Below are positions 16,621 to 25,845 of a stretch of DNA of 43,006 bases, in pieces (the first letter of the stretch is position 1; every line of letters starts with the position of its first letter). The translations under genes and the position numbers were made by a program. The stretch is from assembly GCF_030408035.1 (NCBI RefSeq), contig NZ_JASDCF010000026.1, positions 1-43,006 on the forward strand. Direction: 5' to 3'. The notes under the pieces were generated by a model. The model did not search any database and was not told the origin of the DNA. It worked only from the letters and a program-made list of their open reading frames with translations. Source of the stretch: Psychrobacter sp. APC 3426. Lineage in GTDB: Bacteria > Pseudomonadota > Gammaproteobacteria > Pseudomonadales > Moraxellaceae.

Positions 16621-17439
16621 ATGACCACCCCTTTCTTCAAGAGCAACCCCGAAATCATCAAACCCTACGCGCTCATGGATTTAGACGATACCCTATTTCA
16701 AACGCAGCGTAAGATCGACGCTTGGGATTTACCTACCGCTGAATCTGAAAGCTTAGTGTGCGCCACGGTAAACAAACAAGCCGAACCATTAAGCTTTATG
16801 AGTCAGCGTCAAGCGACGTTTTTTAATTGGTTGCTTGCTAGCACTGAATTAATAGTGGTTACCGCGCGCGACCGTAGCGAAATCAAACGTGTAAAGCTAC
16901 CTTTTGACAGTTGGCAAGTTTTGACTCATGGCGCGATTATTTTAACAGCTGATGGAGAACTATTAAGCGCATGGCAACAGCGTATGTATGAGCAGCTTAG
17001 TCTCTTGCAAGACAAACTTCACCAGCTAAGCCAATTATTCGTGGATCACAGTAGAAAAGATGACAGTCAATTAGTATTTACACCGCATATTGATAGTTTT
17101 AATAATGGTTCTGTTAATGAAGAGTTGACCATTTATCTGGCTATTAAACATGCGCAAAAAGACCATCAAGCATTGGCGGAATTAGCTGCACAGTTACCCA
17201 ATCTAATACGTGATTTTGATCAGGATTTTTATGTGCACGTCAACGCAAATAATCTCGCAATACTGCCACATACAGTACATAAGCATCATGCGGTACAGTT
17301 TTTATTAGACCATCATTTAGACAGTCAACGTCCGAGTTTTGGCTTTGGTGACAGTCTGGCAGATTTGCCGTTTCTGCAACTGCTAGACTGGTATGGTATG
17401 CCTAATCATGGTCAGCTGCACGAAAACCTTAGTTCTTAA
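16621..17439 (+). CDS. HAD-superfamily phosphatase of the Ter module
   Basis: This is a haloacid-dehalogenase fold hydrolase, probably a phosphatase acting on a phosphorylated intermediate of the pathway. The 272 residues contain motif I MDLDDTLFQT (about 19-28, nucleophile and acid Asp), motif II IVVTARDRSE (about 79-88), and motif IV FGFGDSLADLPFL (about 240-252, Mg ligands). The insert between motifs II and IV is of the type that builds a C2 cap. The region around DFDQDFYVHVNANNLAILP probably carries the conserved Lys of motif III nearby (VHKHHAVQ). It lies between the two PRTase-like genes in the same operon. Confidence 0.9.
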   Translation: MTTPFFKSNPEIIKPYALMDLDDTLFQTQRKIDAWDLPTAESESLVCATVNKQAEPLSFMSQRQATFFNWLLASTELIVVTARDRSEIKRVKLPFDSWQVLTHGAIILTADGELLSAWQQRMYEQLSLLQDKLHQLSQLFVDHSRKDDSQLVFTPHIDSFNNGSVNEELTIYLAIKHAQKDHQALAELAAQLPNLIRDFDQDFYVHVNANNLAILPHTVHKHHAVQFLLDHHLDSQRPSFGFGDSLADLPFLQLLDWYGMPNHGQLHENLSS

Positions 17440-17517
17440 TGATTTTCGGCTCTTAACAACTCTCAAATATCAATAATTATAATAACGACAGCAGCTTATA
17501 CGAGTAAAAAACCTCCT

Positions 17518-18744
17518 ATGACCAATTCCAATATTGAAAAACTCGATAAATACGGCTCAGGCAGTTACCTTGCCAGCGATGTAACAGTGCTACTCGATAT
17601 CGTCGATAAAGACGCGGTTGCAGACGTGCCGGTTAGCCATAAAGAAGCACTGATTCAAAGTGGGCAGCGCCATTATTCAGACATGCTAACCTTAGAGCAA
17701 GCACCGACAGCCATGCATGAGCAATTATACGCGCAGGCATTAAAGCAAGGCACAAATAGAACCGCAACTGATATCGCTAATTTAGCGCATACGTTACACA
17801 ATACTTTCTTGCAAACGGTTAATTCTGAGCGCCCGTTAGTATTGGTCAGCTTAGTACGAGCAGGTTTGCCAGTTGGCGTATTATTACAACGTGCCCTATC
17901 AGATAAGAAAGGGTCAGATAATGAAAGGTCAGATGCCGATAGCGACTACTCTCTGCCCAGTGTGCATTACGGTATTAGCATCATCCGTGATCGTGGCCTT
18001 GATCCAGTCGCTTTACAGATGATATTGGACGCTTACCCAGAAAGCCCCATCGTATTCGTCGATGGCTGGACGGGTAAAGGTGCCATTTATCAAGAGCTTG
18101 CTCGTAGCTTAGAAGTCTTTAATGACCCAAGTCACCCCAATTTTGCCAATATATTCCATCAAAGCACTTCTGATCAAGGTGCTGCTGATAATACTGCTGT
18201 CATTCCCCTACTGACACTCGCTGATCCAGCTGGCGTAGCATGGCTAGCTGCTAGCGAAGAAGACTGGTTGATCCCATCAGGTTTATTAAATAGCACGGTG
18301 TCGGGACTGATTTCACGTAGTCTTTATACTGAGCCACAATCGGGTCTACACCGCAGTGTGTTTTATGATAGCTTGGTAAAGGCAGATCATAGCTTGGCGT
18401 TTATCGATCATATCGATGCAGCACGACGTGCATTAACGACATCTTTGCAACGTTTGCCAACTTTTAAACAACCACGCTACCAGACTGCTGATTTAATTAA
18501 TGAGTTGGCAAAAAACTATCAAATCAGCAATCGTAATCGTATCAAGCCGACAATTGCAGAGGCGACACGAGCCATATTGCGCCGCGATCCAGAGCGTATT
18601 CTACTGGCTACCGCTGAACATCCCGATACCGTGTTATTACGACATTTATGTGCGCAGCGAGATATTAATATCAGTGTATTAGGTGATAAAATACTCCCCT
18701 ATCAAGCCATCACCCTTATCAAGCAGCGTAGCAAAGACAACTAA
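17518..18744 (+). CDS. StiP-type PRTase-like domain with C-terminal PELOTA RNA-binding domain
   Basis: This is the second PRTase-fold protein of the Ter module, the type catalogued as StiP (cysteine protease StiP N-terminal domain). The 408 residues contain LVSLVRAGLPVGVLLQR (about 106-122), IIRDRGLDPVALQMIL (about 157-172) and the loop IVFVDGWTGKGAIYQE (about 180-195). This loop replaces the usual two acids of the PRPP site with V-D-G, so classical PRPP chemistry is not assured. The last 90 residues (from about 318) resemble the PELOTA domain, an L7Ae-like fold. No clear Shine-Dalgarno precedes the ATG, and a purine-rich AAAAAACC lies there instead. The StiP name reflects an old protease claim, so the activity should be treated as open. 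Confidence 0.87.
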   Translation: MTNSNIEKLDKYGSGSYLASDVTVLLDIVDKDAVADVPVSHKEALIQSGQRHYSDMLTLEQAPTAMHEQLYAQALKQGTNRTATDIANLAHTLHNTFLQTVNSERPLVLVSLVRAGLPVGVLLQRALSDKKGSDNERSDADSDYSLPSVHYGISIIRDRGLDPVALQMILDAYPESPIVFVDGWTGKGAIYQELARSLEVFNDPSHPNFANIFHQSTSDQGAADNTAVIPLLTLADPAGVAWLAASEEDWLIPSGLLNSTVSGLISRSLYTEPQSGLHRSVFYDSLVKADHSLAFIDHIDAARRALTTSLQRLPTFKQPRYQTADLINELAKNYQISNRNRIKPTIAEATRAILRRDPERILLATAEHPDTVLLRHLCAQRDINISVLGDKILPYQAITLIKQRSKDN

Positions 18745-18818
18745 ACCAGTAATACTGAGCAATTGAGACGCCCTGCCTTTTATAGCCATTGATAGCTATC
18801 CATTTATCACTATTTACG

Positions 18819-19916
18819 ATGCCAACTATGTCCGATATGCCAAACAACGAATCGAAGATTTATAGCAACACTCAGTCTTATGCGCACCTCATTACTGAAC
18901 GTCATGCGATGATAAAGCCACTCACTCATCACCCTTATCAGTTAGGTGCCAGTCTCTACATGCCTGCTACTCGTCAAGATATCTGGCAAGTTATCAAGCG
19001 TGATAAATTATCGACCATTAATAGCATTATTATTTGTTTAGAAGATGCCGTTAGTCATAACGATGTTGAGGTGGCACTGGAACGATTGCAAATGCTACTT
19101 GATACATGGGCTGAACATGTTGACAGTATTACTGAACCTTCAAAACAAGCGGCGCTTCATTCAGAGCAGCGAACGGGTCAGCAAAACCAGCACCCGACAC
19201 GCCCATTGGTCTTTGTACGTCCGCGTAATCCAGCGATGTTAGAACACCTAGCAGGGTTTTCTCATATTGATCTTATCGATGGTTTTGTATTGCCTAAAGT
19301 TGATATGTATAGTTTATCCAATTGGCGAATGGCCTGTCAGAACTTAAGCACAGACCAGCTATTGATGCCAACCTTAGAGACCGCTGCTTTATTTGACCCG
19401 CATCATAACCAAGAACTTGCCATTGGTTTTAAAGAAGCCTTTAGCCAGCCAGTATTTGCGCTGCGTATCGGTGGTAATGATTTGTTTGCTGCCCTGCGCT
19501 TGCGCCGTCCTAAAAACAGCATCATTTACGCTTCACCGATTGGTACTCTTGCTTATCAGTTACTTGGCTGTTTTGTGCCGCATGGTTTTTATCTCACTGC
19601 GCCAGTCTTTGAATATTTAGACCAGCCAACGCTATTTATGCAAGAGCTGACCCGTGATGTGAGCTTGGGACTGGTCGGAAAAACGGTCATACATCCAAGC
19701 CAAATCGCCTTGGTACAACAAGCGTATTGCGTGCCAAAAAGCATGCTAGATGAAGCACAAGCGATACTGCATAGTGAAGCCAAGGCAGTGTTTAAGTACA
19801 ACAACACCATGCTAGAGCCTGCCACCCATCGCGCTTGGGCCACTGAGATTGTCAATCGTGCTGAGGTGTTTGGAACGATTGATGACGGTAATAGTGAGTA
19901 CAGCTCACGCATGTAG
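18819..19916 (+). CDS. CitE-like C-C bond lyase/aldolase of the Ter module
   Basis: This HpcH/HpaI/CitE-superfamily TIM-barrel enzyme is of the C-C_Bond_Lyase type that accompanies Ter genes. It is likely to cleave or form a carbon-carbon bond. The 365 residues show IICLEDAVSHND (about 67-78), VFVRPRNPAML (about 130-140), IDGFVLPKVD (about 152-161), LMPTLETA (about 182-189), ALRIGGNDLFAALRLRR (about 212-228) and KTVIHPSQI (about 288-296). The LED and LETA acids match the metal ligands of the superfamily. The start is uncertain: in-frame ATGs lie at 18819, 18828 and 18837, none with a strong Shine-Dalgarno, and the frame extends to a TTG at 18789. It ends the operon. Confidence 0.86.
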   Translation: MPTMSDMPNNESKIYSNTQSYAHLITERHAMIKPLTHHPYQLGASLYMPATRQDIWQVIKRDKLSTINSIIICLEDAVSHNDVEVALERLQMLLDTWAEHVDSITEPSKQAALHSEQRTGQQNQHPTRPLVFVRPRNPAMLEHLAGFSHIDLIDGFVLPKVDMYSLSNWRMACQNLSTDQLLMPTLETAALFDPHHNQELAIGFKEAFSQPVFALRIGGNDLFAALRLRRPKNSIIYASPIGTLAYQLLGCFVPHGFYLTAPVFEYLDQPTLFMQELTRDVSLGLVGKTVIHPSQIALVQQAYCVPKSMLDEAQAILHSEAKAVFKYNNTMLEPATHRAWATEIVNRAEVFGTIDDGNSEYSSRM

Positions 19917-19946
19917 CGATCAAAGAATTGACTGCTGTATAAAGTA

Positions 19947-19984
19947 AAAAAGCCGCTATCGCATCTATGATAGTGGCTTTTTAT
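19947..19984 (+). terminator. Terminator of the PRTase-HAD-StiP-CitE operon
   Basis: Stem AAAAAGCCGCTATC (19947-19960) with GATAGTGGCTTTTT (19969-19982) has one G-U pair, an 8-base loop and a T-rich tail. It also suits the convergent hydrolase gene. Confidence 0.88.
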
Positions 19985-20009
19985 TTGGGTGTGGACACAT
20001 GTTAAAACG

Positions 20010-20822
20010 CTACACACAGCATTCTAAAAACTGACTCATCACGCGATTGACTTGCTCAGGCTCTTCTACTGTTGCAGTATGACCCGCGCCTTTGATAACT
20101 GCTAACTTTGAGCCTTTAATCGCAAAATGCATACGCTCAGACTTAGCGTATGGCGTTGCTGCATCTTCATCACCGACTATAATCAATGTTGGCGTCGTAA
20201 TACTCCCAAGCTGCTCATAAGTTCCTGACCGCTCAATAACGCCCATCGTTGCCTTAACCACGCCGCCCTTGCGATTGCCCTGTAGCATCGTTAGCCACTC
20301 TTTACGATCAGATTTGCGCAGCTTATCTGCTAAGAAGCTACTGCCGAACATGATTGGCATGACTTTATTACTCACACGTTTTATGCCGAGCCAACGAATG
20401 GCTTTGATAAGCTTGCGATACTGCGGTACGTTTTTTGGATCTTCAGGGTCAGCTGAGGTCTCTAGTAAGGTTAATGATAATAGGAGCTCAGGCTGTTTTA
20501 TTGCTATACGCTGCGCCACAAAGCCGCCCATTGACAAGCCAACAAAATGACACTTCTCAATACCAAGTGCGGCAAGCAATCCTAGTGTGTCTTCCGTCAG
20601 ACTCTCCATATCATAGCCCGACTTCGTAATTTGTGACTGCCCCTGACCGCGAAAGTCAAAAGCAATACAGCGATAGTCTTCTTGGAAGTGCTCAACTTGC
20701 TTATCATACATCCGCGTATTCCAGAGCAGTCCATGCGCAAATACCATGATTGGCTTTTGCGTGTCATTTGGCGCACTGTCTTCATAATAAATATCGGCAT
20801 TGTTGATATTGATAATCGGCAT
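20010..20822 (-). CDS. Alpha/beta-hydrolase fold protein
   Basis: This 270-residue esterase/lipase-type hydrolase has the full catalytic set: nucleophile elbow GLSMGGF (Ser about 97), acid in IIVGDEDAATP (about 218), and His in GAGHTATVEEP (about 248). The oxyanion-hole region is FAHGLLWNTRMYD. It resembles the 3-oxoadipate enol-lactonase / haloperoxidase-like group, but the substrate cannot be fixed from sequence. I use ATG at 20820-20822 because AAGGA lies 7 bases upstream. The GTG two codons earlier is too close to it. It is a single gene convergent with the Ter module. Confidence 0.88.
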   Translation of the reverse strand: MPIININNADIYYEDSAPNDTQKPIMVFAHGLLWNTRMYDKQVEHFQEDYRCIAFDFRGQGQSQITKSGYDMESLTEDTLGLLAALGIEKCHFVGLSMGGFVAQRIAIKQPELLLSLTLLETSADPEDPKNVPQYRKLIKAIRWLGIKRVSNKVMPIMFGSSFLADKLRKSDRKEWLTMLQGNRKGGVVKATMGVIERSGTYEQLGSITTPTLIIVGDEDAATPYAKSERMHFAIKGSKLAVIKGAGHTATVEEPEQVNRVMSQFLECCV

Positions 20823-21141
20823 AATCACATCCTTGTCTGATAAATGAGAGAAACAAATGCTTATCTAAACGCTTGAGACTCTTAATCCATAAATTTCTGC
20901 TATTAATTTTAGCATAATTTATTGATGGTTAAGATGGTAGCATTTTTACGTATCTGTCATTCTGTATACGCTAGCCCATCTAGGCAAACGCGATTGATTG
21001 ATATCTTATAAACCGGCTTGCCCTTCAACTTTGCAGATTGCTAATCTTTGCAGCCTTGCACCTCTATAAAATTATCCAACCTTTTGATGTGTCTTAAGCG
21101 CCCACAAAACTCGCTTTTATAATCATAGCAAGCTGCTATAG

Positions 21142-21180
21142 TAATCAGCACCAATAATTAGCATCAGTAATTAGCACTGA
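21142..21180. repeat. Three tandem 13-bp repeats upstream of the enoyl-CoA hydratase gene
   Basis: TAATCAGCACCAA, TAATTAGCATCAG and TAATTAGCACTGA follow each other without gaps, sharing TAAT-AGCA. They lie 65-103 bases before the start codon of the next gene. A regulator-binding array is a reasonable guess. Apart from this, 20823-21244 has no gene I can support. Confidence 0.65.
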
Positions 21181-21244
21181 CCCATTTGTTACATTATTTT
21201 TGCCATCAATCTTCACATAGCCACAGTAAATAAGGAAATCCAAA

Positions 21245-22042
21245 ATGTCAGCATCTATCGTCGAGTACCAAAGTGAAAACCATATTGCCACCATCACGCT
21301 AAATGACCCAAAAAGCCTGAATGCATTTAGCACACCGCTAAAGAACAGTGTATTAAAAACGCTGGAGCAAGCTGAATCTGATGATGATGTTCGTGTGATT
21401 GTCTTACAGGGTGCTGGCGGCAACTTTTCAAGCGGTGGTGACATTAAAGAGATGTTGTCAGAAGGCATCGATAAAGAAGTGATTTCAAACAAACTAAAAG
21501 GAATGGTTGAAGGTGCTGGAGAGGTCAGCTTAAAATTGCGTAAAATTCATAAGCCCATTATTGCAAAATTGGAAGGCGCGGTTGCAGGCGCAGGTATGAA
21601 CTTGGCCTTAACTTGCGATTTTCGTATCACCGCAGATAATGCGAAGTTTGTACAAGCGTTTGTACACATCGGCCTCGTACCTGATGCTGGCGGTGTATAC
21701 TTATTAAACCAGTTAATCGGTCCTGCTAAGACAACTGAACTTGTGATGCTTGGCGATAAAATCAGCGCACAAGACATGGCTGACTTAAATTTGGTCAATC
21801 AAGTTGTGTCGCCTGAAGCGCTTGATGCTGCCGTATTAAAGCTCGCCTCTCGTCTAACGGCTCTACCAGGAAAAGCGCTATCAAGCATGAAGCACATGCT
21901 CAACACTCACGCCTATTCAGGCTTGAACGAAGCACTCGATATGGAAGTACATCAACAAGCTCGCCTAGCAAAAACAGATGACTTCATCGAAGGCGTTACC
22001 GCGTTTATTGAAAAGCGCAAACCTGTTTATCAAGGTAAGTAA
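21245..22042 (+). CDS. Enoyl-CoA hydratase/isomerase family protein (PaaG-like)
   Basis: This 265-residue crotonase-fold enzyme acts on acyl-CoA thioesters. Visible motifs are the oxyanion-hole segment GGNFSSGGDIKEM (about 60-72) and the second one EGAVAGAGMNLALTCDFRI (about 111-129). In the usual position of the second catalytic Glu it has GLVPDAGGVYLL (about 141-152), with Asp instead of Glu. The first catalytic Glu position (near the GAGM helix) is also not Glu. That pattern fits isomerases such as PaaG, not classical hydratases. AAGGA lies 8 bases before the ATG. Upstream are three 13-bp repeats, and a terminator follows. No beta-oxidation partner lies beside it. Confidence 0.88.
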   Translation: MSASIVEYQSENHIATITLNDPKSLNAFSTPLKNSVLKTLEQAESDDDVRVIVLQGAGGNFSSGGDIKEMLSEGIDKEVISNKLKGMVEGAGEVSLKLRKIHKPIIAKLEGAVAGAGMNLALTCDFRITADNAKFVQAFVHIGLVPDAGGVYLLNQLIGPAKTTELVMLGDKISAQDMADLNLVNQVVSPEALDAAVLKLASRLTALPGKALSSMKHMLNTHAYSGLNEALDMEVHQQARLAKTDDFIEGVTAFIEKRKPVYQGK

Positions 22043-22086
22043 TAAACTAAGAAATGTACCAATAAAGCTCAGATGTGCAATATCAT

Positions 22087-22115
22087 CAAAAAGGCTGCCC
22101 TTAGGCAGCTTTTTT
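22087..22115 (+). terminator. Terminator after enoyl-CoA hydratase gene
   Basis: GCTGCC/GGCAGC with loop CTTA, extended by a G-U pair and A/T pairs, then a T-run. Confidence 0.88.
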
Positions 22116-22166
22116 TGGGTCAAATCATATAGATAATACTTAACAGCATCATAAAAATCTAACTAC

Positions 22167-22613
22167 TTATGAAGCAGCAGAGGCTGGTTTATACTGATGC
22201 GGCAAGGTAAATATCTTGTCAAACCCCAACGTAAAAATAAAAGTATAAACCAAGAAGAACAACAGTAACGCCGCCTCAATCGTAAAGGCTTTCATCAAAC
22301 CAACATCGTACCAAATCATGTAAAGTGGCAGGCAAATCAAAACCAAGCCACCTTCAAACCCTAAAGCATGAGCACTACGTATCCATAATGTACGCTTGGT
22401 CACATGCTTGCGACGCTCCCAAGCCTCAAAGGCAGTATTGTATAAAAAGTTCCAAATGACTGCGGCCAATGACACCATCACGGCAACCGGTAGCGACTCT
22501 GCCGCGTCGCCACCGCTCAGTTTCATCAGTACGAAGGTAGATGCAATGATTGCGATAATTTCAAAGACAGTCACATAGACGATGCGACGTTTGAGTGAGG
22601 ATAAAGTAATCAA
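22167..22613 (-). CDS. PACE-family (AceI-like) multidrug/biocide efflux transporter
   Basis: Proteobacterial antimicrobial compound efflux proteins export chlorhexidine, acriflavine and similar cations, or short diamines, using the proton gradient. The protein has two repeated BTP domains of two helices each. The first begins SLKRRIVYVTVFEIIAI with the conserved membrane Glu, and the second is around RSAHALGFEGGLVLICLPLY with Glu again. NFLYNTAFEAWERR ends repeat 1. The frame is open back to a GTG at 22703, but I prefer TTG at 22613-22611: GGAG lies 6 bases before it and the resulting 148 residues match the family (AceI about 144). It is a single gene between two terminators. Confidence 0.88.
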   Translation of the reverse strand: MITLSSLKRRIVYVTVFEIIAIIASTFVLMKLSGGDAAESLPVAVMVSLAAVIWNFLYNTAFEAWERRKHVTKRTLWIRSAHALGFEGGLVLICLPLYMIWYDVGLMKAFTIEAALLLFFLVYTFIFTLGFDKIFTLPHQYKPASAAS

Positions 22614-22766
22614 CCAAAACTCCAAAGCACATAGGTTTATAAGTGCATAATCAAAGTATCGGTCCGTCCCGAGATAGAAAAGATAGGTTAAGTGCAGAGC
22701 CACGGTTTCCGCCTGCCCCTATATTATACCTAAGATAACGAGAGAAACCAGTCTGAGCTGATAGCA

Positions 22767-22797
22767 AAGAACCCCGCATCATAACGATACGGGGTTC
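22767..22797 (-). terminator. Terminator after acnB
   Basis: On the minus strand GAACCCCGTATC (22797-22786) pairs with GATGCGGGGTTC (22780-22769) with one G-U, around a 5-base loop, then TTTGC. Confidence 0.75.
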
Positions 22798-22844
22798 CTA
22801 TGTAAACAAGAGCGGTAAAACTTAAAAACGTTTAAGTTAAAGGC

Positions 22845-25448
22845 TTAGGTCAACTGAGCAACGTTAATTTTATCCGCTTCTTCAGTGTACTCTTCCATAC
22901 GGTCGAAGTTCATGTACTGATACACTTCTTCGCCCATGCTGTTGAGCATGCCAGCGTATTGCTGGTATTCATCGTTAGTTGGCAATTTACCAAGTACCGC
23001 TGCCACTGCTGCAAGCTCTGCAGAAGCCAGATATACATCAGCACCTTGACCTAGACGGTTCGGGAAGTTACGGGTAGAAGTCGATACCGCAGTAGAGTTC
23101 GGTGCGATACGTGCTTGGTTACCCATACATAGTGAACAACCAGGCATCTCAGTACGAGCGCCGGCTTGAGCGTAAATATTGTAATAACCTTCTTCCATCA
23201 ATTGACGCGCATCCATCTTCGTTGGTGGCGCAATCCATAGACGAGTTTTGAGGCTACCTGCTGGTACGTCTTGTAGCAGTTTACCGGCAGCACGGAAATG
23301 ACCAATGTTGGTCATACATGAACCAATGAATACTTCATCAATGGTATCACCTGCCACGTCAGCCAATGTTTTTGCATCATCTGGATCGTTCGGGCAGCAA
23401 AGAATCGGCTCTTTAATCGTGCTCATATCGATGGTCATATCGATAGCGTATTCTGCATCTTCGTCAGCACGCATGAGGCTTGGGTTCGCTAGCCACTCTT
23501 GCATTTGCTCGATACGACGGCTGATAGTACGCGCATCGCCATAGCCTTCTGAAATCATCCACTTAAGTAGCGTAATGTTTGAGTTTAGGTACTCAGTCAC
23601 TGACTCTTCAGATAGCGTGATAGTACAACCTGCAGCACTACGCTCAGCTGACGCATCAGATAGCTCAAACGCTTGCTCAGCGGTTAGGTCTTCTAAGCCT
23701 TCGATTTCAAGGATACGACCATTAAATTCGTTGATTTTACCTTTCTTATCAACCGTCAGGTAACCTTCTTTGATCGCTTGATAAGGGATAGCATGTACTA
23801 GGTCACGTAGGGTGATACCAGGCTGACGCTCACCAACAAAACGAACACGAACAGATTCAGGCATATCAAGTGGCATCACACCAGTTGCAGCTGCGAAAGC
23901 AACTAGACCAGAACCCGCTGGGAACGAGATACCCATTGGGAAACGAGTATGCGAGTCACCACCAGTACCAACGGTATCTGGAAGTAGCATACGGTTCAAC
24001 CATGAGTGAATGATACCATCACCTGGACGTAAGCTTACGCCACCACGGTTCATGATAAAGTCAGGTAGTGTGTGCTGAGTCTCAACGTCAACTGGCTTTG
24101 GATAAGCGGCAGTATGACAGAATGACTGCATCACGAGATCCGCTTGGAAGCCCAAACATGCCAAGTCTTTTAGCTCATCACGCGTCATTGGACCAGTAGT
24201 ATCCTGACTTCCTACAGTCGTCATCTTAGGCTCACAGTACATACCTGGACGTACGCCTGACAGACCACAAGCTTTACCAACCATTTTTTGTGCTAAGGTA
24301 AAGCCTTTACCGGTATCGGCTGGCTCTTCTGGCTTAGCAAATACGTCTGAATGACCAAGACCCATGTACTCACGAGCACGGTTAGTCAAACCACGACCAA
24401 CGATTAATGGAATACGGCCACCAGCACGAACTTCATCAAGCAATGTTGGTGAATTTAGCTTGAACGTTGACAATACTTCATCAGAGTCATGCTTAGTGAT
24501 TTTGCCTTCGTACGGATAGATGTCAAAAACATCACCCATGTTTAGGTTATCAACCGCTACTTTTTCGATTGGCAATGCGCCAGAATCTTCCATAGTGTTA
24601 AAGAAGATAGGAGCGATGTTGTTACCTAATACTAAACCGCCACCACGTTTGTTTGGCACGTTAGGAATATCTTCACCCATCAGCCACAGTACTGAGTTGG
24701 TCGCAGACTTACGGCTAGAACCCGTACCAACCACATCACCAACATAAGCCAATGGATGGCCTTTTTCTTTCAGCGCTTCGATCTGCTTCATTGGACCGAC
24801 AACGCCCTCTTCGTCAGCAGTGATGCCGTCGCGAGAGTTTTTGTGCATGGCTAATGAATGCAATGGGATGTCAGGACGGCTCCACGCATCTTGCGCAGGA
24901 GACAAGTCATCAGTGTTGGTTTCGCCAGTCACTTTAAACGTCGTATAAGTGGTCTTTTCTGGTACAGCATCACGGTTTAGGAACCATTCAGCGTCAGCCC
25001 AAGACTGCACGACTTCTTTTGCGATGTCATTACCAGCTTCAGCTTTTTCAGTGACGTCATTGAAAGCGTCAAATACTAGTAGCGTTTTTTTCAACGCTTC
25101 AGCAGCGTCTTGTGCGACATCGGCGTCATCTAGTGCAGCAACCAATGGCTGTACGTTGTAGCCACCTTGCATAGTGCCTAGGATTTCAACGGCTTTTTGC
25201 TTGCTGATAAGTGGTGATGATGCTTCACCCTTAAGGATAGCGGCTAAAAATGCAGCTTTAACGTAAGCAGCTTGGTCAACGCCAGCAGGAATACGGTTTT
25301 CTAGCAGGTTCATCAAGAACGCGTCTTCGCCTGCTGGTGGGTTTTTCAATAGTTCAACCAACTCTGCTACTTGTTTCTCATTTAGTGGTAGCGGTACAGT
25401 TCCTAGCTCAGCACGTTCTTCGACATGTTTACGATAAGCTTCTAACAC
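22845..25448 (-). CDS. acnB: Aconitate hydratase B (bifunctional, 2-methylisocitrate dehydratase)
   Basis: AcnB interconverts citrate and isocitrate in the TCA cycle and also dehydrates 2-methylcitrate-pathway intermediates. The apo form can bind mRNA. The 867 residues follow the AcnB order: HEAT-like N-terminal domain, swivelling domain ([35 protein letters not shown]), then the catalytic domains. The [4Fe-4S] ligands appear as [15 protein letters not shown] and [13 protein letters not shown]. The start is GTG at 25448-25446, giving [13 protein letters not shown], the conserved AcnB N-terminus, with GAGGA 8 bases upstream. The frame is open further, to 25481. Length matches E. coli AcnB (865). 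Confidence 0.96.
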   Translation of the reverse strand: MLEAYRKHVEERAELGTVPLPLNEKQVAELVELLKNPPAGEDAFLMNLLENRIPAGVDQAAYVKAAFLAAILKGEASSPLISKQKAVEILGTMQGGYNVQPLVAALDDADVAQDAAEALKKTLLVFDAFNDVTEKAEAGNDIAKEVVQSWADAEWFLNRDAVPEKTTYTTFKVTGETNTDDLSPAQDAWSRPDIPLHSLAMHKNSRDGITADEEGVVGPMKQIEALKEKGHPLAYVGDVVGTGSSRKSATNSVLWLMGEDIPNVPNKRGGGLVLGNNIAPIFFNTMEDSGALPIEKVAVDNLNMGDVFDIYPYEGKITKHDSDEVLSTFKLNSPTLLDEVRAGGRIPLIVGRGLTNRAREYMGLGHSDVFAKPEEPADTGKGFTLAQKMVGKACGLSGVRPGMYCEPKMTTVGSQDTTGPMTRDELKDLACLGFQADLVMQSFCHTAAYPKPVDVETQHTLPDFIMNRGGVSLRPGDGIIHSWLNRMLLPDTVGTGGDSHTRFPMGISFPAGSGLVAFAAATGVMPLDMPESVRVRFVGERQPGITLRDLVHAIPYQAIKEGYLTVDKKGKINEFNGRILEIEGLEDLTAEQAFELSDASAERSAAGCTITLSEESVTEYLNSNITLLKWMISEGYGDARTISRRIEQMQEWLANPSLMRADEDAEYAIDMTIDMSTIKEPILCCPNDPDDAKTLADVAGDTIDEVFIGSCMTNIGHFRAAGKLLQDVPAGSLKTRLWIAPPTKMDARQLMEEGYYNIYAQAGARTEMPGCSLCMGNQARIAPNSTAVSTSTRNFPNRLGQGADVYLASAELAAVAAVLGKLPTNDEYQQYAGMLNSMGEEVYQYMNFDRMEEYTEEADKINVAQLT

Positions 25449-25582
25449 AATAGTCGTCCTCGTCAGTTGGGGGATTAGCACATTACGTGGGTAGTCAGCA
25501 TGACAGCCTGCGTCTATGTACTAGGTGGAATAATTATCCGTGCAATCATAGCTTAAAACGCTCTAAATGTTAATGGCTCAGC

Positions 25583-25667
25583 CTCTAAAAGGCTCATAAT
25601 AGGGCCATATTGGACATTTATTATAAAAATAGTACCATCAATAATATGATTGAGCAGCCTTTTAGAG
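25583..25667. repeat. Inverted repeat in the divergent acnB / CMD promoter region
   Basis: CTCTAAAAGGCT (25583-25594) and AGCCTTTTAGAG (25656-25667) are perfect complements about 60 bases apart, in the 390-base space between acnB (minus) and the carboxymuconolactone decarboxylase-like gene (plus). No other gene is seen in 25449-25845. Confidence 0.55.
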
Positions 25668-25845
25668 CTTGTACTTTGAAAGCTTTTATTTAATACCTAT
25701 ACTAAATTACAACACTCATCTCGTACTGCTTGATTTACGGTTAAACAAACACCATGTGGCTGCTATACTCTTTCGCAAGATATAACTTTATGAGTAAATA
25801 AGTTTATAAGCGCATCGTAAATGAATAAATATTAAGGATATGAAT

